From Megalobrama amblycephala (taxonomy: Eukaryota; Chordata; Actinopteri; Cypriniformes; Xenocyprididae), in NCBI RefSeq assembly GCF_018812025.1, contig NC_063061.1:38085366-38149365 (forward strand): a stretch of 64,000 bases of DNA, given 5' to 3'. The translations under genes were made by a program, and so were the position numbers. This document shows, one piece after another, positions 49,746 to 61,960 of this stretch. The notes beneath the pieces were generated by a model. It ran no database searches. It was not told the origin of the DNA and worked only from the letters and a program-made list of their open reading frames with translations. Position 1 is the stretch's first letter, and each line of letters begins with the position of its first letter.

Positions 49746-51283
49746 TTAACTGTCTTCTTTTAACTATGGTCTCTCAGTGTAAGTGTAATTTACACCATAA
49801 CAGAAGATAACATGTATGCCTTCATCTCTTACGCAAAGGATACACTTGATGCATCCTTAAAAATGAGCTGAATGAAGGACATGAAACGGCTGCCTTTCAA
49901 GGATCCTTCAAGTCAGCCTTCGGCGGCGCGTGATGACGTAGCAGCCGTGATATGTAGCCTTACTCACAACCTTCCCTTTAAGCATCCTGTGGACTGAGTT
50001 GTTGCACTCCATTGCGATAACTGACAGTGATAACCGTGAAAAAAAAATCTAAATAGATCAGCTGAATATGTTTAGCAGCATTAAGAATTTACGCTTTGAT
50101 ACTAAAACTTTTTTCTGTTACTTGCAATGTGTTTCTTTGTTCTTCATTTTATTTGGGCTACTGAATTTTCTCTTAAATGTCTGTTGATGTGAAAAACAAT
50201 AACTTGTTTTTTTTTATGATTTATTGTTTGTATAATACATGCAGCAATATATAAAACTGGAAATTTTGAATTGATTTGCCCTTTTAGTTATCTGTACATA
50301 TAAGTTAATTCAATGTGAAGACCACATTAGGTGAACTATAAACAAATTTAGTTTGGCACCATAAGCAAGCCATAGAGATATTGGATTATAATACCTATAC
50401 TTAGAATTTTAGAAATGTCTTTACAAAAACATATTCTATTCCATTCATGTAGTAGGAGGCTTTTTTGTCTTCACGAGGCTTCCCGCCTTTCTTATGATAG
50501 TCCAGCCGTTCTGTGAGCGCCGCCGCGGGAAGAAAACGCTATAGTGCGGTTTAAATGACTCAAACGTAGTTATACCTTGCAAATAACATTTGTATAAAAC
50601 AAATATGGCGACTTCATGTGTTTTAAACAACCCGATCTCACGGCAATTCGTATGTATCTTACGAGTTGACAAATTCGTATACGAATTAGAGGTTTGCGCG
50701 GGACTGTTTTCTATTTTCTATGGGACAAATTTCTATTCCGCAAGCATCCGCTCCCGCCTTAAATTCACGTGTTCACCCGCTATCCGCATATAATGATTTT
50801 CTTCCCGACCCGACGGGTCCCGCTAAATTTAAATCGTTTCCAGAATCTCGCATTTAAACTTCCACTAAAGAAAGAGAGTGATTGGGAATAACAAATATAA
50901 AATGTTGCGGTCGTACGAATTCTACGAATTAGCCACCTCGTAAAATACGTACGAATTGGTCGTGAGATAGCGTTGGTTTTAATACCTACCAGTTTAACAT
51001 AGTCCTCTCATCTTCATGACAATGCGGGAGGAAGGCCAGAAAATGAACGCTTGCTCAGATATTTTTACGGAAACGTATTAACTAAAACGTAGCTTTGTAT
51101 CTTGCAAATAACATCAGAATAAAACATAATAAATAAATAAATAAATAAATTAAATAAATAAATAAATGTTAACCTACCATACTCTTGTGGGCTTTCATCT
51201 TCATGTTGAGTCGCGATCATTTTTTAGTACTGTATTTAGATTTACATAGGCTAATATTTTTTGCATTGAAAATCTACATTAAC
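49746..51283. repeat. Dispersed repeat shared with 62955-63830
   Basis: The stretch from 'ttcttttaactatggtctct' (about 49756) to about 50640 is repeated at 62957-63640 with small gaps. It includes 'cttgcaaataacatttgtat' and the motif around 'gcttttttgtcttcacgag', also related to 21730-22500. A MITE beginning AACCCGATCTCACGGC (about 50629) and ending at about 50980 is embedded; another copy is at 63642-63820. Confidence 0.6.
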
Positions 51284-52621
51284 CAGACATGGGGACTTGT
51301 GACTTGGTGACTTGGACTCGAGTCGACTCGAGTCGCTATTTTTATGACTTGTGACTTGACTTGACAAAAAATAAAATACTTGAGACTTGACTCGGACTTG
51401 GAAGTTAAAGACTCGAGACTTGACTTGACTTGAGACACGATGACTTGAATGACTTGAGTGTTAAATCACATCATGTTTTCAGTTTGAATATAAAATATAT
51501 AAATTATTTAAAAAAATAAAGTCTCAGCTGGAGCGCATCCATACACCGGCAGCGCTTTCTCTCTCTTCTCTCCAACAGCGAGTTCACGCACACCGCAGCT
51601 GAACACAGACACGCCTCCTGTCACTCACTCAGCGCAGCGGCAGGCCTCGAGACTCTCGTTCTGTCCGGTTGAAGGGTTTTTGTTATGATATGATATGTTA
51701 ATATTATAACACGCAGTGACGCAATGACATCTCTGCATCGGGACCCCTCTCTCGTTACGCTGTTTATGCTTTTGCCGCCGCATTCAAACTGGCGCAGCGC
51801 TTACTTACATTAAAATGCCTAATTCCCCTACTTAGTGTCAGTGCGCCTCTGCAGCTGATGTTACAACTTTAGCACATTTGTCAGCTAAACATTCATTCAG
51901 TGTTTCCCAATGACCCTGTGCCACCACCACGGTTTCATCATAAACCGAAAATTTAAAACATAGGCCTACAAAGCTTAAATGGTCTCTAAGTTGTATTTTA
52001 ACAACGAACTAAAATCGAAACCGCGATATGCCAAATACAGTGCCAAATAATGTACATTTTCTGAACAACTACAACAAAAGCTCCTTTCATGTCAGTAAAG
52101 CTGTTGTGAGAGAGAGAGAGGAGAAATGTGTTTAATGTTGTATGTAAACTGTGTTTGAGAGAGAGAGAGGGAGGTGTTCAGAGAGGAGTCTGTTGGATGT
52201 TAAGCTGTTATTTGTTTTATGGACTCAATGTTGAAAATTTAAAACATTTCAAACACTGTTGGCAGAAGTGAAAAATAAATAATTTTATGAAGTTACAATT
52301 TTGTTTGATTCCATGATGTATTTTACTGAACATGAGTATTTACAATGCAAATCCAAATTATTTTAATTTACTGACAGTTACTTATATCTTGTCTTTTCAC
52401 TTTATTAAGATCAGATTCTGCAGGTAAAATTACAATAATAAGGTGACTTGACTTGGACTCGACTTGACCTACTACAGGACTTGACTTGACTTGACTTGAC
52501 ATAGCTTGTGACTTGACTTGACTTGCCCAAGAAAAAAATACTTGGGACTTACTTGAGACTTGAAGGTTAAGACTTGAGACTTACTTGAGACTTGCACATG
52601 TGTGACTTGGTCCCATCTCTG
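51284..52621. mobile_element. hAT-like element rich in CTTGA repeats, with 8-bp target duplication
   Basis: The ends are CAGACATGGGGAC and, on the complement, CAGAGATGGGACC. Exact 8-bp duplications ACATTAAC flank it (51276-51283 and 52622-52629). Both subterminal regions (about 51290-51470 and 52440-52615) consist of variants of 'gacttgacttg'. No transposase is visible. It is inserted inside a copy of the TACACTGTAAA-type element, whose right end is near 52710. Confidence 0.82.
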
Positions 52622-52629
52622 ACATTAAC

Positions 52630-53644
52630 ATACTGTACTTAGATTCTACATTAGGGAATTCATAAGACAGTAGCTTATAATACTGTGAAAACAACAGAAA
52701 TCATTTACAGTGCAGAGATATTGAATTTATGATCCATGTTGTTTTTTTTTGTTTTTTTGTTTTTTTTTAATTATTACTTAATGCGTAAACATACCCAGTC
52801 ACCAAAAATATTTCAGACTTTATACCAATTTTCCTTTTAACACAAATGGCTCAGATGCTGTTCCTTTTGGCTAAACTTGGCCTTCATAAACATAATTGTT
52901 TTTACATAAATGTACAGACACACTGTAACTCTAAACTCATTTGTGTATTTCAGGTGCTGTCACATACCATAACCCCATCATCAGCAGAGAGAAACTGCCA
53001 CTCAGAATACACACTTGGTCTTCATTACATCTATATGTTCAGTATCTTGCTATTTTCTTAATGTATTCAGCTAACAACTGTTGTTAGATCTCGGTGTAAC
53101 CCAGTTTAGGAAACTGAGCCTTGTGATTAATATTCCAAAATAAACCCTAAAAGTCTGAATAATGAATAAATTACTAGAAATCAAGTACATATGTTTTTGC
53201 CAAAAGATTATATGCAGGCTTAACTGATTAAGAATATGGAAAATTGGTAAAATTGGTTTTGTTTCTCTCCTTAAAAAGATAAGGATAAAGATACATATAT
53301 TGAAAACTGTATGGACATTATCATTATTTTTGTCAGTGGGTATTGAGTATATATGTTTATTAGTTCAATCTTTTCCCCACTAAATCATCTGTTCACTACG
53401 GAGCCCCAGACATGGCATGCAGGAAAAAATAGTAGGCTAAATCGATTGCACGATTTACTATTTCGTTCCCTCGATTTATAAACCATGCGCATGATTTATA
53501 AATCGAGGGAACGAATTAATAAATCTTGCGCACGATTTTTTTTTTTTTCTTTTCTTGCATGTCATGTCAAGTCTCGCAGTCTCTCTACTAATGAGGCTCG
53601 CTGAATCAGGTGTGCTAGATGAAGGTGATACCCTAACTTTAACT
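52630..53644. other. Unassigned AT-rich spacer upstream of TRIM-F
   Basis: No gene is supported. The end of a transposon related to 21268-22956 lies near 52690-52715. A short inverted pair ('cgttccctcgatttata' and complement) lies at about 53464-53514. The TRIM-F proximal promoter follows. Confidence 0.5.
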
Positions 53645-53656
53645 GAAAGTGAAAAT
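53645..53656 (+). promoter_or_regulatory. ISRE-like element before the TRIM-F pseudogene
   Basis: GAAAGTGAAAAT retains the GAAANNGAAA core. The adjoining sequence matches the proximal promoters of TRIM-B and TRIM-D, which places TRIM-F in the B/D subgroup. Confidence 0.45.
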
Positions 53657-53662
53657 TTAAAG

Positions 53663-53686
53663 ATGGACTTTGAGATTCATTTCTAA
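53663..53686 (+). promoter_or_regulatory. Upstream ORF MDFEIHF, third copy
   Basis: Same seven codons and stop as before TRIM-B and TRIM-D, here ahead of a dead exon. Confidence 0.35.
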
Positions 53687-53716
53687 GTTTAAAAAAAAAA
53701 AAAAAACGAAAACGAA

Positions 53717-54046
53717 AAGGCGTCTAGATCTTTTTCTGAGGAGGATTTCTCTTGTCCGGTGTGCTGGGACATTTTTACAATTCCTGTTCTCCTGTCAGTG
53801 TTTGCTCAGCCTGTATTCAGAGGTTTTGGAAAAATAAAACATTTAAATAATGTCCGGTTTGCCGAAGAACATCTTCAAATGATCGTCCTCCGTTAAATCT
53901 GGCATTGAAGTACCTTTGCGAGAGTTTTCAAAAGGAGAGAAGACGGAGACCTTCATCTGAAGATGAAATGTTTGATGTGTCGAGACTCCAGAAAACACTC
54001 CAACCACAGATTCTGTCCTGTAGATGAAGCTGCGATGGACAATGAG
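53717..54046 (+). pseudogene. TRIM-F: decayed RING/B-box first exon
   Basis: It aligns with exon 1 of TRIM-B and TRIM-A but the start codon is gone (aaaaggcg where others have aaaatggcg). About 10 bases are missing in the RING, removing the Cys28-x-His30 pair. A TAA occurs at the position of 'aaagagtgt' in the others. About 60 bases are lost from the B-box, removing most zinc ligands. No downstream exons 2-6 are seen before TRIM-G. The upstream ISRE-like motif and the MDFEIHF upstream ORF (53663-53686) are still intact, so the exon probably died recently. It is a B/D-type copy sitting directly upstream of an A/G-type copy. Confidence 0.88.
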
Positions 54047-54251
54047 GTCCGATAAATGATGTTCAAAACATATTAAACAGGATTTCAGTAAGTTGGCTTT
54101 CTCAAGAGACTGAAAGAAGGATTCTAATACAAAATCTAGCAAACCAATTTAGACTAGGATATATTCTACAAAATAACGCAGGAAATTAATGTAATATAGT
54201 TTTCTTTTTCAGTAGACTATCTTAAAATAGGCCTAAATAATTTGTGGGAGA

Positions 54252-54264
54252 GGATATAAAAAGG
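54252..54264 (+). promoter_or_regulatory. TATA-like box of TRIM-G
   Basis: GATATAAAAAGGG lies about 150 bp before the ATG, with the intact sequence leading from it to the ISRE-like motif. This is the arrangement broken by a transposon in TRIM-A. Confidence 0.5.
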
Positions 54265-54374
54265 GACGGGAAATATATCATTCTGATATACACTTCACCA
54301 GTCGGTGGCGGTAATACCAATTTATTGTTTGTCAACCACCATCTCAAAAGAAGGAGGAAACGATTATTATAACT

Positions 54375-54386
54375 GAAAGTGAAACT
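54375..54386 (+). promoter_or_regulatory. ISRE-like element of TRIM-G
   Basis: GAAAGTGAAACT is an exact match to the ISRE core and identical to that of TRIM-A. It ends 25 bases before the ATG. A start-stop ATGTAG (54393-54398) lies between them. Confidence 0.6.
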
Positions 54387-54411
54387 TTGGAGATGTAGAC
54401 TACTCAGAAAA

Positions 54412-56252
54412 ATGGCGTCTATATCTTTTGCTGAGGAGGATTTATCTTGTCCAGTGTGCTGTGATATTTATATAAATCCTGTTCTTCTGTCGTGTAGCCA
54501 CAGTGTTTGTTCAGCCTGTATTCAGAAGGTTTGGGAAAATAAGATATTTAAAACATGTCCGGTTTGCCGAAGAACATCTTCAAATGATCATCCTCCGTTA
54601 AATTTGGCTTTGAGGAACCTGTGTGAGAGTTTTCAACAGGAGAAAAGTCAGAGATCTTCATCTGAAGATGAAACGGTCTGCAGTGATCACAAAGAGAAGC
54701 TCAAACTCTTCTGTCTGGATGATCAACAGCTCGTGTGTTTGGTGTGTCGAGACTCCAGAAAACACTCCAACCACAGATTCTGTCCTGTAGATGAAGCTGC
54801 GATGGACAATAAGGTCAGATAAATGTTCAAAACATATTAAATCATCAAATATATATAATTATTGACAGACATTTACACAAACCAATAAGCCCTACTGAAA
54901 AAAAATTTCATACATGTTTATTTACATGAACAATCCAGACGTGTGTTGTTGTTGTTTGTTAAATGATTTGAGATGATCAGATAAACCAAAGAGCAATTTA
55001 GAAACAACTGAATTTGCTTTATGTCTTTAATTAATCATTTTATTCTGACTTAAAGCCAGATTGTAAACGTTGTAGACCTGCTAATTTTATGCTAATAAAT
55101 AAAATATTTAACATTTAAATTGTATCCGTGAAATATAATTCTTAGCATACTCAGAATAAATAAGATATTAAAAGTTTTTTGTTTTTTTTTCTAAAAATGT
55201 ACATTTATTCACGGACAAGCCACGCAAAATCGCGTTCAGTATCGAAGATGAATCGACTTCGATAATGAACCCGATTTTGCGTGGCTTATCAGTGATCTAC
55301 GGCTCTGTCTATTAAAAGGCGCTCCATTTGAAAGCAGGTGATGGCGATCAGGGAACCGGCTTTACTGACGAAATGCGCGTGAGAATCGCATGCGATATAT
55401 CGCCCAGCCCTAGTGTTCAGTAAAGGAGCTAAGTGTAAAAATACATGTTGACAAATACTGACGGATTTGACAAACACTGTCTGACTGATTTGACAATTAC
55501 TGACAGTCAGGGGCGTAGTTTGCGGGGGGGATGAGGGGGAGGTAACCCCCCCCAATATTCAAGTCCATCAGTTACAACCCCCCCAATATTTCAACATGAA
55601 AATCACAGTAGATCTATACTAACATATGTATAATTCATTTATTTTGTAACAATAATTTTGTTTCTAATCGAATATGAGTTTGTCATAATAAATTAGTCAA
55701 AAAAATACCCCCCCTTCCATTGAACCGATTGGTAACGCCCAACCAATGCGCGTCGCACCAAAACAAGCACGGGAAGCACCAAAAAAAGAAGAGAACCGCT
55801 GCCCAGCCGACTATATTAAACTTCTGTTCAAAGAGGGACGTTAAAAAGAATTAAGCATGTACTGAGAAGGAGGTATGAAAACATTGTAATAGCTAAGTAG
55901 GCTACACTCCACATATTTTAGCATTATTTTAGCTAGCTATTCCATTGCAATTTAGCCATAACTATCAGTGTAACTGTAACCAGTAACCAAAACAGCCGTC
56001 TGTTTTGTTACTTAATTTTTCAATAGTGTCTTATCAATGACAAAAGTATTCACATCGGTGTTTGTTTTCTTCCTTAATCTGACTTTTGAACGAATTGGCT
56101 TGAATGAACGATTTAAGTAGCTCACTCACTAAAACGTCGAATCGCTGCCACCTACTGGCAGTTTCAATATTTAACATAATTTCTTTCTTTTTAGAATAAC
56201 TCCATTATGTTAGAATTTGATGAATGGTTATAGATAAATTCCATAAAGTTAT

Positions 56253-56313
<61 letters not shown>

Positions 56314-59300
56314 GAAATAAATTATCCAATAACGCTACACATAAAAACAGATTTTTTTTTTAATTAAAAAAAAAAAAATAACAGGCAGCATACCAACGTT
56401 CAACCCCCCCAATGTTGAAACCAAATCTACGCCCTTGCTGACAGTGTTGACAAATACTGACTGTGTTGAAAAATACTGACAAATACTGACAGTGTTGACA
56501 AATATTGATGGTGTTGACAAATACTGACAAATACTGACCGAGTTGACAAATACTGATGGTGTTGACAAATACTGACAAATTCTGACGTGTTGACAAATAT
56601 TGATGGTTTTGACAAATACTGACAAATACTGACCGTATTGACACATACTGACCGTGTTGACAAATGCAGACAAGTACTGACGGTTGACAAATACGGACTG
56701 TGTTGACAAATACTGACGGCTGACAAATAATGACCGTGTTGACAAATACTGACCGTTGACAAATACTGACAAATACTGATGGTTGAAAAATTTCAATGGT
56801 CGATTGTTCTCCCGTGGTTGAAATCACGTTCCGCGGGGGCACCGCGATGTGACCGCATACTTTCACTTTCGCGATCAAAGGGGCAGGGGCTCAAGCCCCC
56901 CCGACCTCAAGATGATGTTAGTGTGCACGGTGTTGAAAAGCTTTGAGTAATGAACCACTTTACAATACAGTTGATGGGAAAGCCACGGTGCTTCACAAAA
57001 CTTATTTTCACCATCACTAAAATAAATGTGACTGGTTTAAGATAATGCCTTGATCCTGGCCTGTGTTCCCCTGGTCTTATGTTGATTTTATGTAATTTCC
57101 TGCTCTGCACCATGTTTTGTAGTCCTTTGCAGTTCTTGTTGTATTTCCAGGTGTGTCTTGTTTGCCTGTTACCGCTTCTGTATTTAAACCCCAGTGTTTC
57201 TTGTTACTTGTCAAGTCTTGTCATTCTTGGATGTAATGTTTGGTGAGCTCAATCTGTTCCTGGTTCTCTCTCTTTGTGTTTAATTTGTTTTTGTTTATTC
57301 TCTTAATAAAAATCACTGCTTTTGGATACAGCTCTCCAGCATTTTTGAGGTCCCCCTACATTACAGAAAATGAATGCATTTTTTCTGCATTACAGCAATA
57401 AGAATTTAGAGAGAAATCGACTGACATGAAAAAAACGTTATGTAAGAGTTATGTATGGTTTGCATTTAATATTTCAGTTTTAGTGCATCATCAGAAAATC
57501 ATCAAAAAATGATTAATGTTTATGTTTTCTTTCAGGATATACTCAATACTTCACTGGAACATTTACGGGAGGAACTGAGAATATCTGTGAATCGTGGACA
57601 AAATCTGTGTAAAACTGCTGAAGATATAAAGGTTTGAAATAAACAATGTTGTTTAATGCAATTCTGGATCTAGTGTAGATCTAGTTTGGCCAATATTGTT
57701 GTCTTTGATTTCAGTTTCAAGCTCAACACACAGTGACGGTGATTAAACAGGAGTTTGAGGAACTTCACCAGTTTCTACGCAGTGAAGAAGCATCCAGAAT
57801 AACAGCACTGAGAGAGGAAGAAGAGCAGAGGAATCAGATGATGGAGGAGAAGATGGAGGAGACGACCAAACAGATTTCATCTCTCACAAGCATAATCGAA
57901 GACATAGAGAAGCAGATGAAGACTGAAGATGTTTCATTCCTGCAGGTGTTCAATGTATCTTCATTATTCTCCAATTCTCTGAATTGTCAATTTCAGAGAT
58001 TTAAGCCAAAATCAGATTTGCTGAATCTTTTTTTTTTCTTTTTTTTCTTTACAGAACTTTAAGGCCACATTGCAAAGGTTTGTGTTTGTGTCATGTCTGT
58101 TTCTCTGTCCTTCTGAACTCAAGTCATCATATTTTAAAAGAAAATGTTCTGTATAGAAGCTTAAAGGGTTCCATCAGACGCTTCATATATAGAACCTTTT
58201 AGAAGTTCCCATCATTTTATGGGTTCATTCATCCATTCATTCAAATTTTATTAATTTGCAAAGCTTGTAAACTTTTACACTAAAAATTGAAATAACCGAT
58301 TCAACATGAAAGTAAAAATTTAAAGGGGTCCTTGATTATTTCACTTTTTTAGTGTGTAATGTTGCTGTTTGAGCATAAAAACATCTGCAAAGTTACGACA
58401 CTCAAAGTTCAATGCAAAGGGAGATACTTTATTTCACAGACATCACTTTTTAAGGACTACAACAAATGGCTTGGTGACATCACAAACCCCGACATAAAGA
58501 CATAAGCCCCGCCCTGAGAACACACAACAAAGGGGGCGGGGCCATGTTGGGCTGCTTTAGAGAAGTTGTTGTAGTAGAGTGTTGTTGACATGCCATCATT
58601 TAACACTGGACTGCTTCACAAACAAGGGTCAATTCAACACTGGATTTGCACAAAAGATTAACATGACAGCACATGCTAGTCGAACTGCACAGCAACTACA
58701 TAAATGTATCCACTAGCCATTCAGAAATGTCTAAAAGTTGTAACTTCTTCCTGAGTCTCTCCATCAGTGTCGACACCGGTTTGAACAGTGTAAGGCTGAA
58801 CACAGTTACTGACAATCCTCATTTTGGCTGCGTGAGATTCTCCAGCTTTGTTGTTGTTGTGAAACCGAAGCGCGAGCTGTTAAAGCTCCGCCCTCTTCTG
58901 GAAAGGGGGCTGGGAGCAGCAGCTCATTTGCATTTAAAGGGACACACACAAAAACAGCGTGTTTTTGCTCACACCCAAATAGGGGCAAATTTGACAAGCT
59001 ATAATAAATGATCTGTGGGGTATTTTTAGTGGAAACTTCACAGACACATTCTGGAGACACCAGAGACTTATATTACATCTGGTAAAAGGGGCATTATAGG
59101 TGTCACCATCATGTTCTGTTTGTTTTGGTTTTCATTCATCACATGTGCTCCTTTTTCTAAGTTCCCACCACTCATCAGTCACCATAGACACTAACTTACC
59201 ATCACAGCTGCGCACCCTTAGTTAATCAACTCTTGTATCAGTTCCTCTTCATCTTTTCCTGTCTGCCTACACACCACGTGTTACAGAAAACCAGACCCAG

Positions 59301-60830
59301 AATGGATTATGCAGTGAAGTTTACTGTGGTGGTTCAAATAAAACGAGATTTTTTTTTGTTTTTTCTAAACAGTTCTTTCATCTTGCCATCACCTGCCCCT
59401 CTGACAGCGAGACCTTCATTGAAAAGTCGTTGTTCTTGATCAGGGCAAACTTTCACCATCCCTTTGACCTTCCAGACACCACCGGATTAAACTGGAGAAA
59501 AGCCATCATCTGGTGTCTGGAAAGCGTCAATCACCAGTCCAGAACACAGCCAGACCCAGAGCTTATTTCACCACCTGTGACCATGGAGAAATTGCGTGAG
59601 ACCCCCACAGACGGAGAGCTACCACCTGCCGCGACGCATCAGCCATAGCCCAAGGACATGTGGCCAGCACTGACCCTCGCCCTGAAAAAGGAGCCTCACA
59701 GTGAGTCTGACCAGGGATGTGAGCCCGCGACATCGGTGGCCGAGTGGATATTAGTGGAATTAGTGACTGAGGACTGGCTGATGGATTTCCATACGGAGGT
59801 GTCGTCGCTCACCCTATCCCACCCCATTTCTCTCTCTTCACCACAGTTTCTTAACAGCACAGAAACTTGTTCAGACCTTACATTCCAGTCCCGCCTCTGC
59901 TGGAGGTTCGCAGTCCTTCACCATCTACGGAATCACCATGCCGTGACGTCGAGCCTCAAGTGCAGCAACCTCCATCAGCGCCTGACCAAGTGGATCCTGT
60001 GACTCTGCTTCCGAACTCTGAGCACCTCGCTCCGTCTTGGCTCATCAACCTGGCGGCTCCTCCCTGGCTCCTTCCACCTTCTGTTCCATCAGACCCCCTC
60101 AGCCTTTCGACTCAACCGGGTTCCCTCGTCCCAGTGGCTCCCCCTTGGTCAGTCGTTAGACCACCATCGCCACAGACTTGCGGATCTTCCGCAATGCTCC
60201 ATAACTCCACCCCTGCAGCTGCAGCGGGCTCCTCCTTCCCTGTGGATTCGCTTTGGTCCACTGTCACTCTGGCATCTTCTCAGTCCTCTGGAACTCTGGC
60301 TCCTCCTCTGACGGTCATAAACATGACGACGCCCAGGCCTCTGATGCCAGCAATGTCACTCTACTCAATTGGCTCTCCATCTAAGCCCAGAGATCCATCA
60401 GCTCCGCCTCCGTCAGTTGACCCCCAGATGTCGACAGTCCCGTCTACACCTTGGCATCTCCCTCCCTTGTCTCCACTGTGGACTGTCATCACTGCCAGGC
60501 TCTAGATCTGTGCCATCGGCTGTGCCGCCAGGGGATCGTCATCCTCCTTTCACCACTCCTCCAGCACTATCACCTCGTCCACCTCCAGAACCCCCTCCAG
60601 CCCTCCCTCTGATGTTCTGTTATGGCACGAGGATGTGCCTTGCCGGAGGGGGATGTACTGTCATCATCATGTTCTGTTTGTTTTGGTTTTCATTTATCAC
60701 ATGTGCTTCTTTGTTCTAAGTTCCCACCACTCATCAGTCACCGTGGACACTAACTCACCATCACAGCTGCACACCCTTAGTTAATCAACTCTGCACTCTG
60801 TTCAGTTCGGTGTCCGGTTTAGTTTGTTTG

Positions 60831-60862
<32 letters not shown>

Positions 60863-61892
60863 CCCTGCCTGTTGGAACTTTATTATTAAACCTTGTATTG
60901 GAAAGTTACTCTTCGTCGTCTTCGTCTGCCAGCCTACACATCACGCATTACAATAGGTCCCCTTTAAGACATTTCTCTTTAGAAACTCTTTTGGCATAAA
61001 GGTTTCTTAAAATTGAGTCAAGAACCCTCGAGTTCTATATAGAAACACAGTTTCAGAGTTGTTTTCAATGTTGTTTCAGAGCCCAGTATGTCCTTCCGGA
61101 TCTAGACCTCAGTCCAAGTGTGATCACTTTCCCAAATCACCTGACCAACCTGAAGCTCAATGTCTTACAGAAGATGCAGGACAATTTTGGTAAAAGTGAG
61201 TATGACAGAATGCAACAATGATTTCAGTGTTGTTTGTCTTAATTGATATGTGTATGAGTGTGTATCTGTTCTCTCTCTCTTCAGCTTCAGACTTCAACAC
61301 CAGTCATTCTCATGTCCTATTTGATGATTCAGTGAAATATAATGAAAACAAGCACTTTCAGAGTAGCAGAGGGAACAGTCCACATATGTTGTCCATAGAA
61401 CCACTGCAAGTAAAAGAAAATGAAATGAGAACAGCAACTAATTCCTGGAGGGCAAAATCCGTAAATGATTCACAGCAAGTAAAAGAAAAAGAAACGAGAA
61501 CAGCAATGAATTCCTGGAGGGCAAGATCCGTAAGTGATTCACAGCAAGTAAAAGAAAATGAATTGAGAACAGCAACTAATTCCTGGAGGGCAAGATCCGT
61601 AAATGATTCAAAGCAAGTAAAAGAAAATGAAATGAGAACAGTAACTAATTCCTGGAGGGCAAGATCCATAAATGATTCACAGCAAGTAAAAGAAAATGAT
61701 CCAAGAACAGCAAGTAATTCCTGGAGGGCAAGATCTGTAAATGATTCACAGCAAGTAAAAGAAAATGATCCAAGAACAGCAAGTAATTCCTGGAGGGCAA
61801 GATCTGAAAATGATTCACAGCAAGTAAAAGAAAATGAACCAAGAACAGCAAGTAATTCCTGGAGGGCAAGATCCTTAAATGATTCACAGTAA
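54412..61892 (+). CDS. TRIM-G: RING/B-box/coiled-coil TRIM protein with a 23-residue tandem-repeat tail
   Basis: Exons 54412-54813, 57536-57631, 57715-57945, 58055-58077, 61080-61195 and 61285-61892 join in frame to 491 residues. RING ligands are Cys13/16/28, His30, Cys33/36/49/52; B-box2 ligands are Cys90, His93, Cys101, Asp104, Cys109, Cys112, His118, His121. The coiled coil spans about 135-289. The tail starts [10 protein letters not shown], and from residue 332 has seven 69-bp units ([17 protein letters not shown] followed by VNDSQQ). The last codon of unit seven is TAA where the other units have CAA; an eighth, diverged unit follows in the same frame, so the tail was probably longer once. 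The start is the MAS...EED methionine; an in-frame upstream extension has no ATG. Intron 4 is 3 kb because of nested transposons. No B30.2 domain. Likely an E3 ubiquitin ligase; substrate unknown. Confidence 0.8.
55210..55424 (-). mobile_element. Small MITE, opposite orientation to 34865-35043
   Basis: It ends 'atatcgcccagcccta', the complement of the start of the TRIM-D copy, and shares the internal 'gaaagcaggtgatggcgat' stretch. Confidence 0.62.
55508..56437 (-). mobile_element. hAT-like non-autonomous transposon with perfect 8-bp target duplication
   Basis: The ends are CAGGGGCGTAG and CTACGCCCTTG. CTGACAGT flanks both sides (55500-55507 and 56438-56445). It carries a GATA microsatellite (about 56253-56312). 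It is an inverted copy of 36446-37413. The host sequence is a tandem repeat containing CTGACAGT, so part of the flank match could predate insertion. Confidence 0.8.
56438..56790. repeat. Minisatellite of degenerate 'gttgacaaatactgac' units
   Basis: Irregular units of roughly 10-20 bp. The array continues on the other side of the hAT-like element (about 55440-55507), so it existed before that insertion. It gives [12 protein letters not shown] frames on the minus strand, which I treat as artefacts. Confidence 0.85.
57062..57365 (+). mobile_element. LTR-like insertion in TRIM-G intron 1
   Basis: Starts TGTGTTCC, ends TTACA and includes AATAAA (about 57304-57309). It corresponds to 3867-4116 in TRIM-A but is about 50 bp longer. 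Confidence 0.5.
58319..60967. mobile_element. DNA transposon in TRIM-G intron 4, split by an LTR element
   Basis: The left end TTTAAAGGGGTCC is complementary to the right end ggtccccttta. The element is interrupted close to its right end by the LTR retroelement at 59101-60952. Without that insertion and its target duplication the sequence reads 'ggggcattataggtcccctt' without a break. Confidence 0.75.
59101..60952 (+). mobile_element. Compact LTR retroelement (1.85 kb) without pol
   Basis: LTRs are 59101-59285 and 60659-60952; both start TGTCA and end TTACA. The 3' copy is longer and contains a TG microsatellite (about 60835-60860). Target duplication ATAGG flanks it (59096-59100 and 60953-60957). 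A polypurine tract (GGAGGGGGA, about 60645-60653) precedes the 3' LTR. The 1.37-kb interior encodes only proline/serine-rich frames (the longest 59867-60505), with no protease, reverse transcriptase or integrase motif. It must depend on enzymes of another element. Confidence 0.82.
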
Positions 61893-61960
61893 GTAAAAGA
61901 AAATGAAATGAGAACAGGAACTCATTTCTGGGGGGCAAGGCCCGTAAATGCCCCCCTTGG
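61410..61960 (+). repeat. 69-bp coding minisatellite (TRIM-G tail)
   Basis: Seven 69-bp units at exact spacing from 61410 to 61892, then a diverged eighth starting at 61893. Units differ mainly at residues 4-6, 8-10 and 18 of the 23-residue repeat (for example [21 protein letters not shown]). Confidence 0.92.

Larger units (their letters stand above)
54814..57535. other. Intron 1 of TRIM-G with transposons and a minisatellite
   Basis: Contents: sequence conserved with introns of A, B and D (about 54975-55165), an inverted MITE (55210-55424), a tgacaaatac minisatellite interrupted by a hAT-like element (55508-56437), and an LTR-like insertion (57062-57365). Long minus-strand frames over the minisatellite are artefacts. 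Confidence 0.6.

Noticed and set aside
54379..54411. N-terminal extension of TRIM-G beginning at 54379
   Set aside because: It starts at a GTG within the ISRE-like motif. All paralogues begin at the MAS/MAT methionine, here 54412.
56335..56878. Long minus-strand frames rich in QYLSVFVN repeats
   Set aside because: They read through a degenerate minisatellite and into a transposon end; three overlapping frames of similar type indicate an artefact.
59867..60505. Pro/Ser-rich 212-codon frame as a host gene
   Set aside because: It lies between two LTRs with a target duplication, so it belongs to a retroelement; coding status within that element is unproven.
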